From NCBI RefSeq assembly GCF_000633595.2, contig NZ_JIBU02000012.1:279756-343755 (forward strand): a stretch of DNA of 64,000 nucleotides. The letters run 5' to 3'. The notes under the pieces are model-generated. The model saw nothing but the letters and a program-made list of their open reading frames with translations, searched no databases and was not told where the DNA came from. Source of the DNA: Clostridium drakei. Its GTDB lineage: Bacteria > Bacillota > Clostridia > Clostridiales > Clostridiaceae. A program made the position numbers and the translations under genes. Shown here one piece after another: positions 52,801-61,400 of this stretch (position 1 is the first letter of the stretch; each line of letters starts with the position of its first letter).

Positions 52801-53403
52801 AATTGCATTGTAATCCACTATTTTATCTAAATCTTTGTAATCTATAACTTCTATTTTTTGATATTCATGAGAAGTTCTAAAACCATCAAAAAAGTGTAAA
52901 AATGGTACTCTAGATTTAATTGCAGAAAGATGAGCAATACATCCTAAATCCATTACTTCTTGAACGCTTGAGGACGCTAAAAGAGCAAAACCTGTTTGAC
53001 GGCAAGCCATTACATCTTGGTGATCACCAAAAATTGATAAAGCATGTGCAGCAATTGCACGTGCTGTTACATGAAAAACTCCTGGTAGATGTTCACCTGC
53101 TATTTTATACATATTAGGAATCATTAATAATAATCCTTGTGAAGCAGTATAAGTAGTTGTCAATGCACCTGCTGCAAGTGACCCATGCACTGCACCAGAT
53201 GCTCCTGCCTCAGATTGCATTTCTGAAACCTTAACGGTTTGATTAAATAAATTTTTCTTTCCATGTGCAGCCCATTCATCAACCCCTTCTGCCATAGGTG
53301 TTGATGGAGTAATTGGAAATATAGCTGCTACTTCTGTAAAAGCATAAGAAGCATATGCGGCTGCAGCATTTCCATCCATAGTTTTCATAACTTTTTTTTC
53401 CAT
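49876..53403 (-). CDS. nifJ: Pyruvate:ferredoxin (flavodoxin) oxidoreductase
   Basis: Oxidises pyruvate to acetyl-CoA and CO2, reducing ferredoxin, the central step of clostridial sugar fermentation. The 1175-residue single-chain homodimer form has all domains: N-terminal TPP-binding part with FPITPSTPMAEGVDEWA, a two-cluster ferredoxin domain (CIQCNQCSYVCPHA near 696 and CTGCGNCADVCPAP near 746), the C-terminal TPP domain with CPGCGETPYV near 814 and GGDGWAYDIGYGGLDHV near 966. GGAGG precedes the ATG. A copy of the dispersed element lies about 95 bases upstream. Confidence 0.97.
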   Translation of the reverse strand: MEKKVMKTMDGNAAAAYASYAFTEVAAIFPITPSTPMAEGVDEWAAHGKKNLFNQTVKVSEMQSEAGASGAVHGSLAAGALTTTYTASQGLLLMIPNMYKIAGEHLPGVFHVTARAIAAHALSIFGDHQDVMACRQTGFALLASSSVQEVMDLGCIAHLSAIKSRVPFLHFFDGFRTSHEYQKIEVIDYKDLDKIVDYNAIKEFRNRALNPEHPVVRGTAQNPDIYFQGREASNKFYEAVPDITEDYMREIEKITGRVYHPFDYYGSPDAEYVIVAMGSVCDTIDETVDYLMNKGEKVGCIKVHLYRPFSEKYFFNVLPSTTKKIAVLDRTKEPGSLAEPLYLDVVHIFYKNENRPLIVGGRYGLGSKDTTPSQILAVFNNLKSSSPKDNFTIGITDDVTNTSLTNGDPIETTPEGTVSCKFWGLGSDGTVGANKSAIKIIGDNTQLYAQAYFSYDSKKSGGTTVSHLRFGKKPIKSPYLVYNADYIACHNKSFIYQQDVLKGLKKGGSFVLNCPWDANDLEEKLPGAMKRYISENNIKFYTIDAVTIARNIGLGGRINMIMQSAFFKLSNIISIENAVKYLKDSIEKVYGKKGEKIVEMNKAAVDKGIESLIKVNVPDSWKNSCEDKKDFEVDNKFVKDIQIPMSKHQGDDLPVSAFSGMEDGSFPLGTTAYEKRGIAVMIPEWQIEKCIQCNQCSYVCPHATVRPFLLNEEEVKNAPDTFETKKAVGKGLEMFEYRIQVDPLDCTGCGNCADVCPAPGKALIMKSAEEEIEKQAENWEYADKIRYKDTVMDKGTVKGSQFAKPLLEFNGACPGCGETPYVRLITQLFGERMMIANATGCSSIWGASAPSIPYTVNADGKGPAWGNSLFEDNAEYGYGMYLGVKQIREKLKDLMEEYIVSPGADKIKDAFKEWIEGMYDGEKSKAASKNILEILNDHNYNGNEIIKEILDKKDFLVKKSQWIIGGDGWAYDIGYGGLDHVLASGDDVNLFVMDTEVYSNTGGQSSKATPTAAVAKFAASGKKIRKKDLGMMAMSYGYVYVAQISMGANMNQTIKTLIEAEKYKGPSLIIAYAPCINHGIKSGMATSVMEGKKAVESGYWHMYRFNPELKEEGKNPFIMDSKEPTKSFKDFINGEIRYTSLMNVFPDIAENMFNEAEKHAKERYETYKRLAEQKF

Positions 53404-53498
53404 CTGTTAATCCTCCAAATTAAATTTTATTTTCTATATTATTGTTTGGAAGAAAAAGCTTATTATTCATGTTATTTATGAATATTTGATATTTTTTA

Positions 53499-53538
53499 AG
53501 TTTACTTTTATTTTTAATTAACATAATATTTAATATGT
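53499..53538 (-). repeat. Dispersed intergenic element, copy 5, upstream of nifJ
   Basis: On minus this 40-base copy begins ACATATTAAATATTATG and ends AAAAGTAAACT, identical to the copy at 9888-9925 except for two added A residues. It lies upstream of nifJ in the expected promoter region. Confidence 0.65.
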
Positions 53539-53640
53539 ATCTAAATTTAATATAATTTATGAGCCTAAGTAAAACTTAGATGATAGTTAAAATATCATTT
53601 TAAATTCACTTAAAACTCATTAAAATTATAGATTCCAAAG

Positions 53641-56600
53641 CTATAATATATTAAATTTAGCAGTACTTCCTTCTGTGCTAGGTATTATTTCAAGTCTTGC
53701 ATCAATTCTTTCTTTAAGTTCAGGAACATGAGATATTATACCTACAAGTCTTCCCGTACTTTGTAAATCTACAAGACACTGTATAGCATTTTCTAAAGAT
53801 TCAGGATCTAAAGTACCAAAGCCTTCATCAATAAACATTGTATCTAGACTTATACCTCCAGAATAGCATTGAACTACATCTGATAAACCTAATGCTAACG
53901 ATAATGATGCTTTAAAACCTTCTCCACCTGACAGCGTTTTTACATGTCTATATTTTCCTGTATAATTGTCATATACTTGAAGTTCAAGTCCACTTTGAGT
54001 TAGCCCTTTACCTTTTTGCTTAATTCTATCAAGTTCATATCTATTTTCACTCATTTTTGCAAATCTTATATTGGCCGCTTCTATAATATTATCAAAAAAG
54101 AAAGCAAGTACATATCTCTCAAAAGTCATCCTTTCGCTATTATTACCTTTTGCAGCTTCTGACAAATCTCCAACTATGCTATACTCTTTTTCTTTATCCT
54201 TAATTTGTTTATTTAATTCTTTTATACGTAAAAATGCATTATTATTTATTTCTATCTTTGCATAAAGCTCTACCTTTTGGTTATCCAATAATTCTCTTTC
54301 TTTCTTTATAATTTCATAATCATTGTCAAGAGCATTTACATTAACTAAACTTTTACCTTCTATATCCTTCAGTATTTTTATATATCTATCCTTTATAGAC
54401 TTTAATTTCTCACTAAAATCATTTATATGCTTGTTTAATTCCTCTTGTTCCCTTTCCATAAGCTTTGATTCCTTATAGTCATGTAAATCCTTAAAACCTC
54501 TTTTAGTTATTTCTTCATGTAATTTGTTTTGTGATTCCTCTAAAGAAACTTCTTCTTCTTTTAAAGATTTTATTATTCCTTCTTTTTCTATAATGAGTTT
54601 TTCGTACTTAAGTCTTAAATTATTAAATTTTTCTTGTGACTGTTTTAATGCTTTTTCCATAGTAAGCTGCTTGTATTCCATTTCTGTTATAGCATTTATT
54701 AAATTTTTTTCTCCACGAAAATTTTTAGGTATTTCTTGTTGTATTTGTTTTAATATACCTTTTTCTCTCTCAACTACACTTAAATTCGATTGATATTTAT
54801 TATTTAATTCATCCACATTTCTTTCTAATTTCAATTGTAACTCTCTTTTTTCATTTAAAATTTTTAACAAATTATCACGATTATTTTTTTCTTTCTCCAA
54901 TCTTTGTACTTCTATGCTTAACATTTTTCTGTTTTGTTCAAAATAGAAAAGTTTTTCTTTTATAAAGTTTGTTAATTCATCTTTTACAAGTATGAGTATA
55001 TCATCTTCTATTAAAGATTGAAGTTCCTCTTTCAACCTATTTACAATACTGTTTTGAGATCTACCTTTAACATCTGCTTCCATGAAGCTTTCATTACTAC
55101 TTTGAAATTTTTTTAATGCTTCCTCTGAATAATTTTTCTTTATTTTTAGCTCAGCTTCTGTAGGAACACCTTTTTCAAGCAATCCTAATTTAGGATGATG
55201 AATTGATCCACAAACAGGACATGGTATTCCATCTTTTAAATTTTTTGCTAAAAACCCTGCTTGACCTTCTCTAAAAAGTCGTTCTAATTCTTTAAAATTA
55301 AACTCTGCTGCCTCTGACATTTTTTTATCTTCTATAGCCCTGTTTCTATACTTTAAATAATCCTCTCTAATTTTCACAAGTTTTTTATTTTCTAAATCCA
55401 AAGTATGCAATTTACTATATGTCTCATTAACTTTTTCAAGCTGTGCATTTAATTTTATAAATTCTTCTGAGGACTTTCTAGCAATTTCCAATTCATCATT
55501 AGTGTTATCTATATCTTTTTTTAACTTTTCTATTTCTTGTTTTTTTAAAATTTTATCTTGTTCTACTAACTTTAAATTCTTATCTAAAATCTTCAAACTT
55601 TCTGTTTTCTTTTCAAAATCTTTAACTTTACTTATGTGTCCTTTTAGTATAGCAGTATCTTCTAAAAGTTTTTTTCTTTCCTCTTCCTTGGAACTTTGAA
55701 ATTTAAAATTTTCCTCTGCATTCTTTAAATTTTCTGCATCTAAATTTATAGCCTTTTGCTTTTCAAAAAGTTCTAATTTTTTAGACTCCAATCTTTTTGT
55801 CTTTTCAATACAATTTTCTTCTATACCTGTTATTTCAGCAGCTTTTCTAGCCTTTAAAAGTATAGTTTTCTTTTCTTCTATGTTACTTTCTTTATCTTCT
55901 AAAAACTTTTTCTCAATTTCTATGTCATCTTTTTCTTTAAACTTTTTGTTATTTTCATTAGCTTCTAAAATTTCTTTTTGTTTTTCTTCTAAAAGCTTTT
56001 CCTTTTTACTTATAGACTTCTCAATAATATCTTTTCTTTTATTATCAATTTCAATATACAGTTTTAATTTATCTATAATAGAAGGTACATTTTTATTCTC
56101 ACTTTCCACTAATTCAAATAATGATGTATCATCATTACATTGCACAGTACCTATAATTTCATTTTGCTTATGATCTAGTTCATTAACACTTCTCCTAATT
56201 TTTCCGGCCATTTCATTAAGCTTTATCTCCACTAATTTATATGCTTCTGTTCCAAAAATTTTCTGAAGTATTTTTTCTCTCTCTTTACTTTCAGAAGTTA
56301 AAAGCTTTCTAAATTCTCCCTGAGGTATCATCATAATTTGTTTAAATTGTTCATAATTTATTCCCATAATTTCATTTACATATTCATTTACATTACTTAC
56401 CCCTGAAATCACATTAATATCACCATTACTTTTAAATATCTTCATTTCAGCATCTGTTTTCTGTTCTGTTAAGCCTTCTCCTCTAGACTTCTTCTTTTCC
56501 TGTTTTGGTATTCTTTTTATATAATAATCTCCTCCTCTAAGGTTAAACTCTAATTCTACAGATGTTAATGTGTCAATATCTGCAAATTGACTTCTTAAAC

Positions 56601-56793
56601 TCTCTGAATCCCTATCTTCCCCACTGGCTTCTCCATATATAGCATAACTTATACCATCGAAAATTGTAGTTTTACCTGCTCCTGTCGGTCCTGTTATTAA
56701 AAATATATTTCTTCCATTTAGATTTGTAAAATCTATTTCTTGTTTCTTAGCATAAGGACCAAAAGCCGTCATAGTCAATTTTAAAGGTCTCAT
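53641..56793 (-). CDS. sbcC: Exonuclease SbcC, SMC-like ATPase
   Basis: Partner of SbcD in an ATP-dependent nuclease that opens DNA hairpins and processes blocked ends. The 1050-residue product has Walker A ITGPTGAGKTTIFDGISYA near residue 34, long coiled coils to about 500, the zinc-hook GIPCPVCGSIHHP near 524, a second coiled coil, and the signature TLSGGEGFKASLSLALG near 954 with Walker B DTMFIDEGFGTLD. GGGAGG precedes the ATG. It starts 4 bases after sbcD. Confidence 0.96.
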   Translation of the reverse strand: MRPLKLTMTAFGPYAKKQEIDFTNLNGRNIFLITGPTGAGKTTIFDGISYAIYGEASGEDRDSESLRSQFADIDTLTSVELEFNLRGGDYYIKRIPKQEKKKSRGEGLTEQKTDAEMKIFKSNGDINVISGVSNVNEYVNEIMGINYEQFKQIMMIPQGEFRKLLTSESKEREKILQKIFGTEAYKLVEIKLNEMAGKIRRSVNELDHKQNEIIGTVQCNDDTSLFELVESENKNVPSIIDKLKLYIEIDNKRKDIIEKSISKKEKLLEEKQKEILEANENNKKFKEKDDIEIEKKFLEDKESNIEEKKTILLKARKAAEITGIEENCIEKTKRLESKKLELFEKQKAINLDAENLKNAEENFKFQSSKEEERKKLLEDTAILKGHISKVKDFEKKTESLKILDKNLKLVEQDKILKKQEIEKLKKDIDNTNDELEIARKSSEEFIKLNAQLEKVNETYSKLHTLDLENKKLVKIREDYLKYRNRAIEDKKMSEAAEFNFKELERLFREGQAGFLAKNLKDGIPCPVCGSIHHPKLGLLEKGVPTEAELKIKKNYSEEALKKFQSSNESFMEADVKGRSQNSIVNRLKEELQSLIEDDILILVKDELTNFIKEKLFYFEQNRKMLSIEVQRLEKEKNNRDNLLKILNEKRELQLKLERNVDELNNKYQSNLSVVEREKGILKQIQQEIPKNFRGEKNLINAITEMEYKQLTMEKALKQSQEKFNNLRLKYEKLIIEKEGIIKSLKEEEVSLEESQNKLHEEITKRGFKDLHDYKESKLMEREQEELNKHINDFSEKLKSIKDRYIKILKDIEGKSLVNVNALDNDYEIIKKERELLDNQKVELYAKIEINNNAFLRIKELNKQIKDKEKEYSIVGDLSEAAKGNNSERMTFERYVLAFFFDNIIEAANIRFAKMSENRYELDRIKQKGKGLTQSGLELQVYDNYTGKYRHVKTLSGGEGFKASLSLALGLSDVVQCYSGGISLDTMFIDEGFGTLDPESLENAIQCLVDLQSTGRLVGIISHVPELKERIDARLEIIPSTEGSTAKFNIL

Positions 56794-56797
56794 TTTA

Positions 56798-57961
56798 TTA
56801 CCTCCCTTCTTTCTTCTCTACACTTTTTAATACTTTTAATAAAACATCTTTTTTTTCCTCAGTAAACTCTCTTCCTATTACATTTGTATAGAATTCATTA
56901 AAAAGCTCTAACATTGTTTTATTATTATAATCTTCCTGTAAGGACGTTCTTCCATTTTCTATTTTTCTATTAAAAGAGTTTCTTGTAAGCTTAAGCACAT
57001 TAGGATAAACCGTTCTAAGTTTACTCATAGGTTCTATGATTTCACATTCATCAGTTAAATCTACATAAATATAATCATTAACATTTGTATCTTTATAAAC
57101 ATCAGGATTTAATAGATCTTCCATTTTTCCTTTTATAACCCTCATATCCTTATTAGGAGTAAGACTCCTAAGTTCTATACTTACCTCCCCATTTTTATCT
57201 AAATTAACTATAGTAATAGATTTTTTTTGTTTGAATTCTGAAAAAGAATATTTAAGTAATGAACCAGAATACCTAACCTTATCGCATCCTACCTTTTGAG
57301 CACCATGTAAATGTCCTAATGCAGTATAATTAAAAGCATTAAAATTTTCTATATCTATAAATTCTGTTCCACCTATAGAAAGTGGTCTTTCAGATTCACA
57401 AGTATCTCTTTCACCTCCACCTATTACAAAGCCATGGGCTATCAAAACATTTCTTTTACTTTCATTCATATTTTCTTTTATAGAATCTATTATACTTTTT
57501 ATAGCTTCATTATGATTATGTATATCTTCATCTTCCATTACATGTCTCACTTCTGCTGGATCTGCATAAGGAATTGGATAAAAATTAACTTCTCCATATT
57601 GATCTTTTATAACTATTGGTCTAATATTTTTTCCTAACCTTCCACAAATATATAAACCTTTATTTTTCAAAATTTGGCTAGCAAACCCTACTCTATCTCC
57701 ACTGTCATGATTACCTGCAATGGCAATTATAGGTGTATTTAAATTAACAAGTATTTTGGTAAAAACTCTATCTAAAAGATCTACTGCCACAACTGGAGGA
57801 ACTGATCTATCATACAAATCTCCTGCAATAACTACAACATCTGGTTTTTCTTCTTCAATTAATTTTATAAACTCTTTTAAGATATAATCTTGATCTTCAA
57901 TCATTTGCACCTGATGTACCATTTTACCTATATGCCAATCACCTGTATGAATTATCTTCAT
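56798..57961 (-). CDS. sbcD: Exonuclease SbcD, Mre11-type nuclease
   Basis: The Mn-dependent nuclease subunit. The 387-residue product has the phosphoesterase motifs IHTGDWHIGKM, IAGDLYDRSVP, IAGNHDSGDR, LIAHGFVIGGG and ALGHLHGAQ. The capping domain follows. AAGGTGAGG precedes the ATG. It is transcribed before sbcC. A possible promoter on minus (TTGTGT, 17 bases, TATATA, about 58016-57988) lies just upstream; I do not see a LexA box. Confidence 0.96.
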   Translation of the reverse strand: MKIIHTGDWHIGKMVHQVQMIEDQDYILKEFIKLIEEEKPDVVVIAGDLYDRSVPPVVAVDLLDRVFTKILVNLNTPIIAIAGNHDSGDRVGFASQILKNKGLYICGRLGKNIRPIVIKDQYGEVNFYPIPYADPAEVRHVMEDEDIHNHNEAIKSIIDSIKENMNESKRNVLIAHGFVIGGGERDTCESERPLSIGGTEFIDIENFNAFNYTALGHLHGAQKVGCDKVRYSGSLLKYSFSEFKQKKSITIVNLDKNGEVSIELRSLTPNKDMRVIKGKMEDLLNPDVYKDTNVNDYIYVDLTDECEIIEPMSKLRTVYPNVLKLTRNSFNRKIENGRTSLQEDYNNKTMLELFNEFYTNVIGREFTEEKKDVLLKVLKSVEKKEGR

Positions 57962-58365
57962 TGAAAACCCTCACCTTCATATGTTATATATCCTATTTTA
58001 ACACTATACACAATGGTCTCATCTATATAAGAGAGTAAATTCATTATTTTTTTGCAACTAATATTTTATCACGAAAATAATTATAGCCACAAGATAATTT
58101 GAAAATATCCTGCAGCTATGATTTCTTTTATTTTTTACCTTTAAAAATTAAGTCATTTACTTTTTTTTAAATCCTGTATTTGAACAAATCACTTTGTTAA
58201 TTTGACAACTGCAATCCTTAATTGTCAATCTTTAGGCAAAATTCGTAATATAAAATTTATATGTTAAATATGAATAAACTTCAACTTAGAATATATAAAA
58301 AAACCGCACTCTTCTATTCATTAAATTTTTAGAAGAGTACGATTTTTAAAATTTTATTATTTTTT
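57962..58365. other. 404-base intergenic region between sbcD and the SMI1-like gene
   Basis: Contains a terminator for the SMI1-like gene (58299-58347). Further left, 58083-58121 can fold into an imperfect hairpin (ATAGCC with GCTAT at its ends) followed by a T-rich tail on plus, but no plus-strand gene leads into it. Otherwise nothing recognised. Confidence 0.5.
58299..58347 (-). terminator. Terminator after the SMI1/KNR4-like gene
   Basis: AAAAACCGCACTCTTCT (58299-58315) pairs with AGAAGAGTACGATTTTT (58331-58347), 15 of 17 bases, with a T run on minus. Confidence 0.8.
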
Positions 58366-58839
58366 CTAAATATAAATCATAGCATTAAGTTTCTCAAAAG
58401 AAGTTGATACAAAGATAAAATTTCCTTCTATCCATTCTTCTAAAGATTTCACTTTTAATTGTGATGATGTGATATCTTCAATACATAGTGCTTCTTCATG
58501 TTCCATATACAATACAGCTGGATCATATGTATTTTCTATATAATCAAAAAGTAATACATCTCCATTTGAATTTGATGCAAAAGGAATGATTCTTTTTGTA
58601 TCAAATATTCTATCGCTAAATGCTCTAGTAAAATTTATAAATTCTTCTTCTAATAATCTCTGAAAATTAAAATTAATTATACCGTATCCAGGAATATCTA
58701 ACTCATAATCTATACTTTCTGGATACATTTTCTCATTTTTAGCTATTATTTCTTTGTATGAATCTGGAAATTTTACTTGAAAATACCTTTCAATTTTTTC
58801 TATGTTTTCAGTGTTATACAGTAATTCTTTTTTGCTCAT
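58366..58839 (-). CDS. SMI1/KNR4-family protein, possible immunity protein
   Basis: The 157-residue product has the family layout: N-terminal helix ENIEKIERYFQVKFPDSYKE, then a beta core with IPFASNSNGDVLLFDYIENTYDPAVLYMEHEEA, the typical SNGDxxxxDY element, and a C-terminal SLEEWIEGNF. In bacteria the family commonly neutralises polymorphic or contact-dependent toxins. No toxin gene is adjacent here, so it may be an orphan immunity gene. GGGGGA precedes the ATG. Its own terminator follows. Confidence 0.8.
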   Translation of the reverse strand: MSKKELLYNTENIEKIERYFQVKFPDSYKEIIAKNEKMYPESIDYELDIPGYGIINFNFQRLLEEEFINFTRAFSDRIFDTKRIIPFASNSNGDVLLFDYIENTYDPAVLYMEHEEALCIEDITSSQLKVKSLEEWIEGNFIFVSTSFEKLNAMIYI

Positions 58840-59045
58840 AATCTATTCCCCCATATCTAAGATTTTCTAAACGTTATCATTTTTAACTTATCCATCAAAA
58901 AATAAAAGATTGTGAAAAACACTTAACCACATCTACCTTAATCACCATTAAAATACAATTTAACAATAGTATTGGCTATATAGGAATCTTATACCATATA
59001 TTTCGGCGATTTTAGCAAATACTGTATAACATTTTTTATTGTAAC

Positions 59046-59735
59046 TTAATTTATTTCATAACCATCTTTAGTTTTCTTCTGATAAAGCCCTATCCAATCA
59101 GGTATTTCCCCTTTGTTTTTTAACAATTCTATAGCCACATCTCCCACTACAGCTAAATCTTCTGCATTAAAATAATACTGTATATTCCTGTCAAAAAGTA
59201 TATTTGAGCAAGCTTCTAATTCATCATCACCCTGCCATACTATAAATGTTATGTATACATTATTTATAAATTCAAATCTACAAGCTGCATCTCCTTTTTT
59301 TATAAATTTACCACCTATACACATAGTGTCCTCTTCTAATGCTTTTAAATCGTTACCAAAAATCTTAGCTATCTTTAATATAGTCCTATTATAAAAATTT
59401 TTATAGTAAACTAACCCACCTGGTATTTCTTTATATGTTATGTCTTGATTAAAAGTAGGCACATTTTTTGAATTTACAAGGTATCTTAAAATTAAAGTTT
59501 TTATAGTATATGCTTTTATTTCCTTCTGTATTTTCATATCATATACAGTTCCATAAGGATGCTCTACACTATAATTTCTTCCCATAATCTTTACTTTAAA
59601 ATAGTGTTCATCTTTATTATAATAAATTCCTGATTGATCAGATATTTGAAGTGGATCTTCTCTTGCAAATATACTTTGTATGTATTCATAAGGAACTCTT
59701 CCTTGTATGTCATCTTTCAATTCAATATTATTCAT
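59046..59735 (-). CDS. DUF3786-domain protein
   Basis: The 229-residue product fits DUF3786, cytosolic proteins of anaerobes without known function: early YFKVKIMGRNYSVEHPYGT, a middle EIPGGLVYYKNF and the end WQGDDELEACSNILFDRNIQ. The ATG at 59735 is preceded by a stop (TAG) and has no ribosome-binding site nearby; GGAGGTG lies about 51 bases upstream, across a perfect hairpin (59746-59780). This unusual layout is treated as a finding. Confidence 0.7.
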   Translation of the reverse strand: MNNIELKDDIQGRVPYEYIQSIFAREDPLQISDQSGIYYNKDEHYFKVKIMGRNYSVEHPYGTVYDMKIQKEIKAYTIKTLILRYLVNSKNVPTFNQDITYKEIPGGLVYYKNFYNRTILKIAKIFGNDLKALEEDTMCIGGKFIKKGDAACRFEFINNVYITFIVWQGDDELEACSNILFDRNIQYYFNAEDLAVVGDVAIELLKNKGEIPDWIGLYQKKTKDGYEIN

Positions 59736-59745
59736 ATTATTCTAT

Positions 59746-59780
59746 AGAGAATTTACTTACAGTAATTTTGTAAATTCTCT
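59746..59780 (-). promoter_or_regulatory. Hairpin between ribosome-binding site and start of DUF3786 gene
   Basis: AGAGAATTTAC (59746-59756) pairs perfectly with GTAAATTCTCT (59770-59780), loop 13. On minus, GGAGGTG (59793-59787) lies 6 bases before it and the ATG (59735) 10 bases after. No T run follows. Confidence 0.55.
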
Positions 59781-59896
59781 AATATTCACCTCCTTTTATA
59801 ATTTATACACATATTATTTACAAAGTTTATCATGTTTTCTATAATACTTCAACACATAACTAGTAGCATAAATTTTAAAATTTTTTATATTATTAT

Positions 59897-61258
59897 CTAA
59901 TGAATTTTTGACAAAAATAATTTATTTCTACTATTTAACTTTTTCTCAAATAATATAAGCATCAATATTGCATCAACTCCCCACTGTATGACTGTAACCC
60001 ACCATACATAAATTACGGAAAGTTTTAAAAAATGTATAAAATAAAATATTAAAGGTAATCTTATAATCCAACTAGTCATTAAAGAAACTATAAGAGGTGT
60101 TTTAGCATCACCTGCACCTTTTAATGCACTAGAAAACACTGTTGATATTGCTATAGACGGCTGCTCAAAAGCTCCTATGAAAAGACATAAAGATGCTAAA
60201 TATATAATTTTCTTTTCCCCTTCATCTATAAATAAATTTACCAATATTCCTGGCATCACTAAAAATACTGCTGAAAAAAATCCCATCATTAGTACTGCAC
60301 TTACTGCACATACATATGTATACTCCCTTGCTTTTTTATAATTTTTTTCTCCTACTTTAATTCCTACTAGAGTAGTTGCAGCTACTCCAAATCCCATACC
60401 TGGCATAAAAGAAATAGATTCAATAGTATTGGCAATTTGATTAGATGCAAAGGCAATATTTCCTGAATGCATAATAATAAATGTACAAAGTAACCTACTT
60501 AATCCAAATGCAGCATCCTCCATTGAAGATGGTATAGAAAGTAATAAAATATTTTTTATTTTTGATACTTTTAAACAAAAAATATATCTAAGTTTTATTT
60601 TTACATAGGATTCTTTAATAAAATAAATTAATACAACAATAAAACCAGCAGCTTGAGAACATATAGAAGCTATTGCTGAACCCATTATACCTAACTCTGG
60701 AACAATTATTCCAAATATCAATATTGCATCTAGAAGTAACTTTACTATAGTAATAAAAGCTGCTATTAAAAATGGAGTATAGGTATTTCCATATCCTCTT
60801 AATATAGAATTTATGACATTAGTCATCATATTAAAAAATATAGCTATAACAGTCATTTTGGTAAATGCATTACTTAAATCCAATACATTCCCTTTTGCAC
60901 CAGCAAAAAATAATATATTTCTACTAAACTTAAATAGTATGTAACATAGAAAAACAGAACATATTACCCCTAAGAAAAAACCTATGGATGCATATTCCTG
61001 AGCTGAAGATTTCTCCTTTGCACCTATGCTTCTTGAAACAAAAGAAGTTATTCCTACAGAAATACCCACTACTATAAAAATATTTACACAAGTATTCAAT
61101 ATTTCATTGCTTATTCCCACAGCACTTACAGCAGTGCTTCCTCCATATTTGCCAATCATCATGGTATCAAATATGGACATAAATGTGTAAAGAGTACTTT
61201 CACCTACTGCTGGAAGTGATATATCTAAAACTTCCTTAATGGTATTTTTATTTAACAT
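59897..61258 (-). CDS. MATE-family efflux transporter
   Basis: A 453-residue polytopic membrane protein with about 12 hydrophobic segments in two similar halves. Family features: LPAVGESTLYTFMSIFDTMMIGKYG in TM1-TM2, GISVGITSFVSRSIGAKEKSSA as the first loop motif and GFGVAATTLVGIKVGEKNYKKA as its repeat in the second half. MATE proteins export drugs or metabolites using Na+ or H+. Its substrate is unknown. GGTGG precedes the ATG. Confidence 0.92.
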   Translation of the reverse strand: MLNKNTIKEVLDISLPAVGESTLYTFMSIFDTMMIGKYGGSTAVSAVGISNEILNTCVNIFIVVGISVGITSFVSRSIGAKEKSSAQEYASIGFFLGVICSVFLCYILFKFSRNILFFAGAKGNVLDLSNAFTKMTVIAIFFNMMTNVINSILRGYGNTYTPFLIAAFITIVKLLLDAILIFGIIVPELGIMGSAIASICSQAAGFIVVLIYFIKESYVKIKLRYIFCLKVSKIKNILLLSIPSSMEDAAFGLSRLLCTFIIMHSGNIAFASNQIANTIESISFMPGMGFGVAATTLVGIKVGEKNYKKAREYTYVCAVSAVLMMGFFSAVFLVMPGILVNLFIDEGEKKIIYLASLCLFIGAFEQPSIAISTVFSSALKGAGDAKTPLIVSLMTSWIIRLPLIFYFIHFLKLSVIYVWWVTVIQWGVDAILMLILFEKKLNSRNKLFLSKIH

Positions 61259-61400
61259 GGTTAACCACCTTTTTATAATTTCTTAATTTCCTTCCACATT
61301 TTTAAATATATTAGCAACTTGTTGTTTTTAATATAAAATTTATTTGAAATTATAAATTTTTGAAGTAGTTATATATAAACCATGGAAAAAATATAAATGA

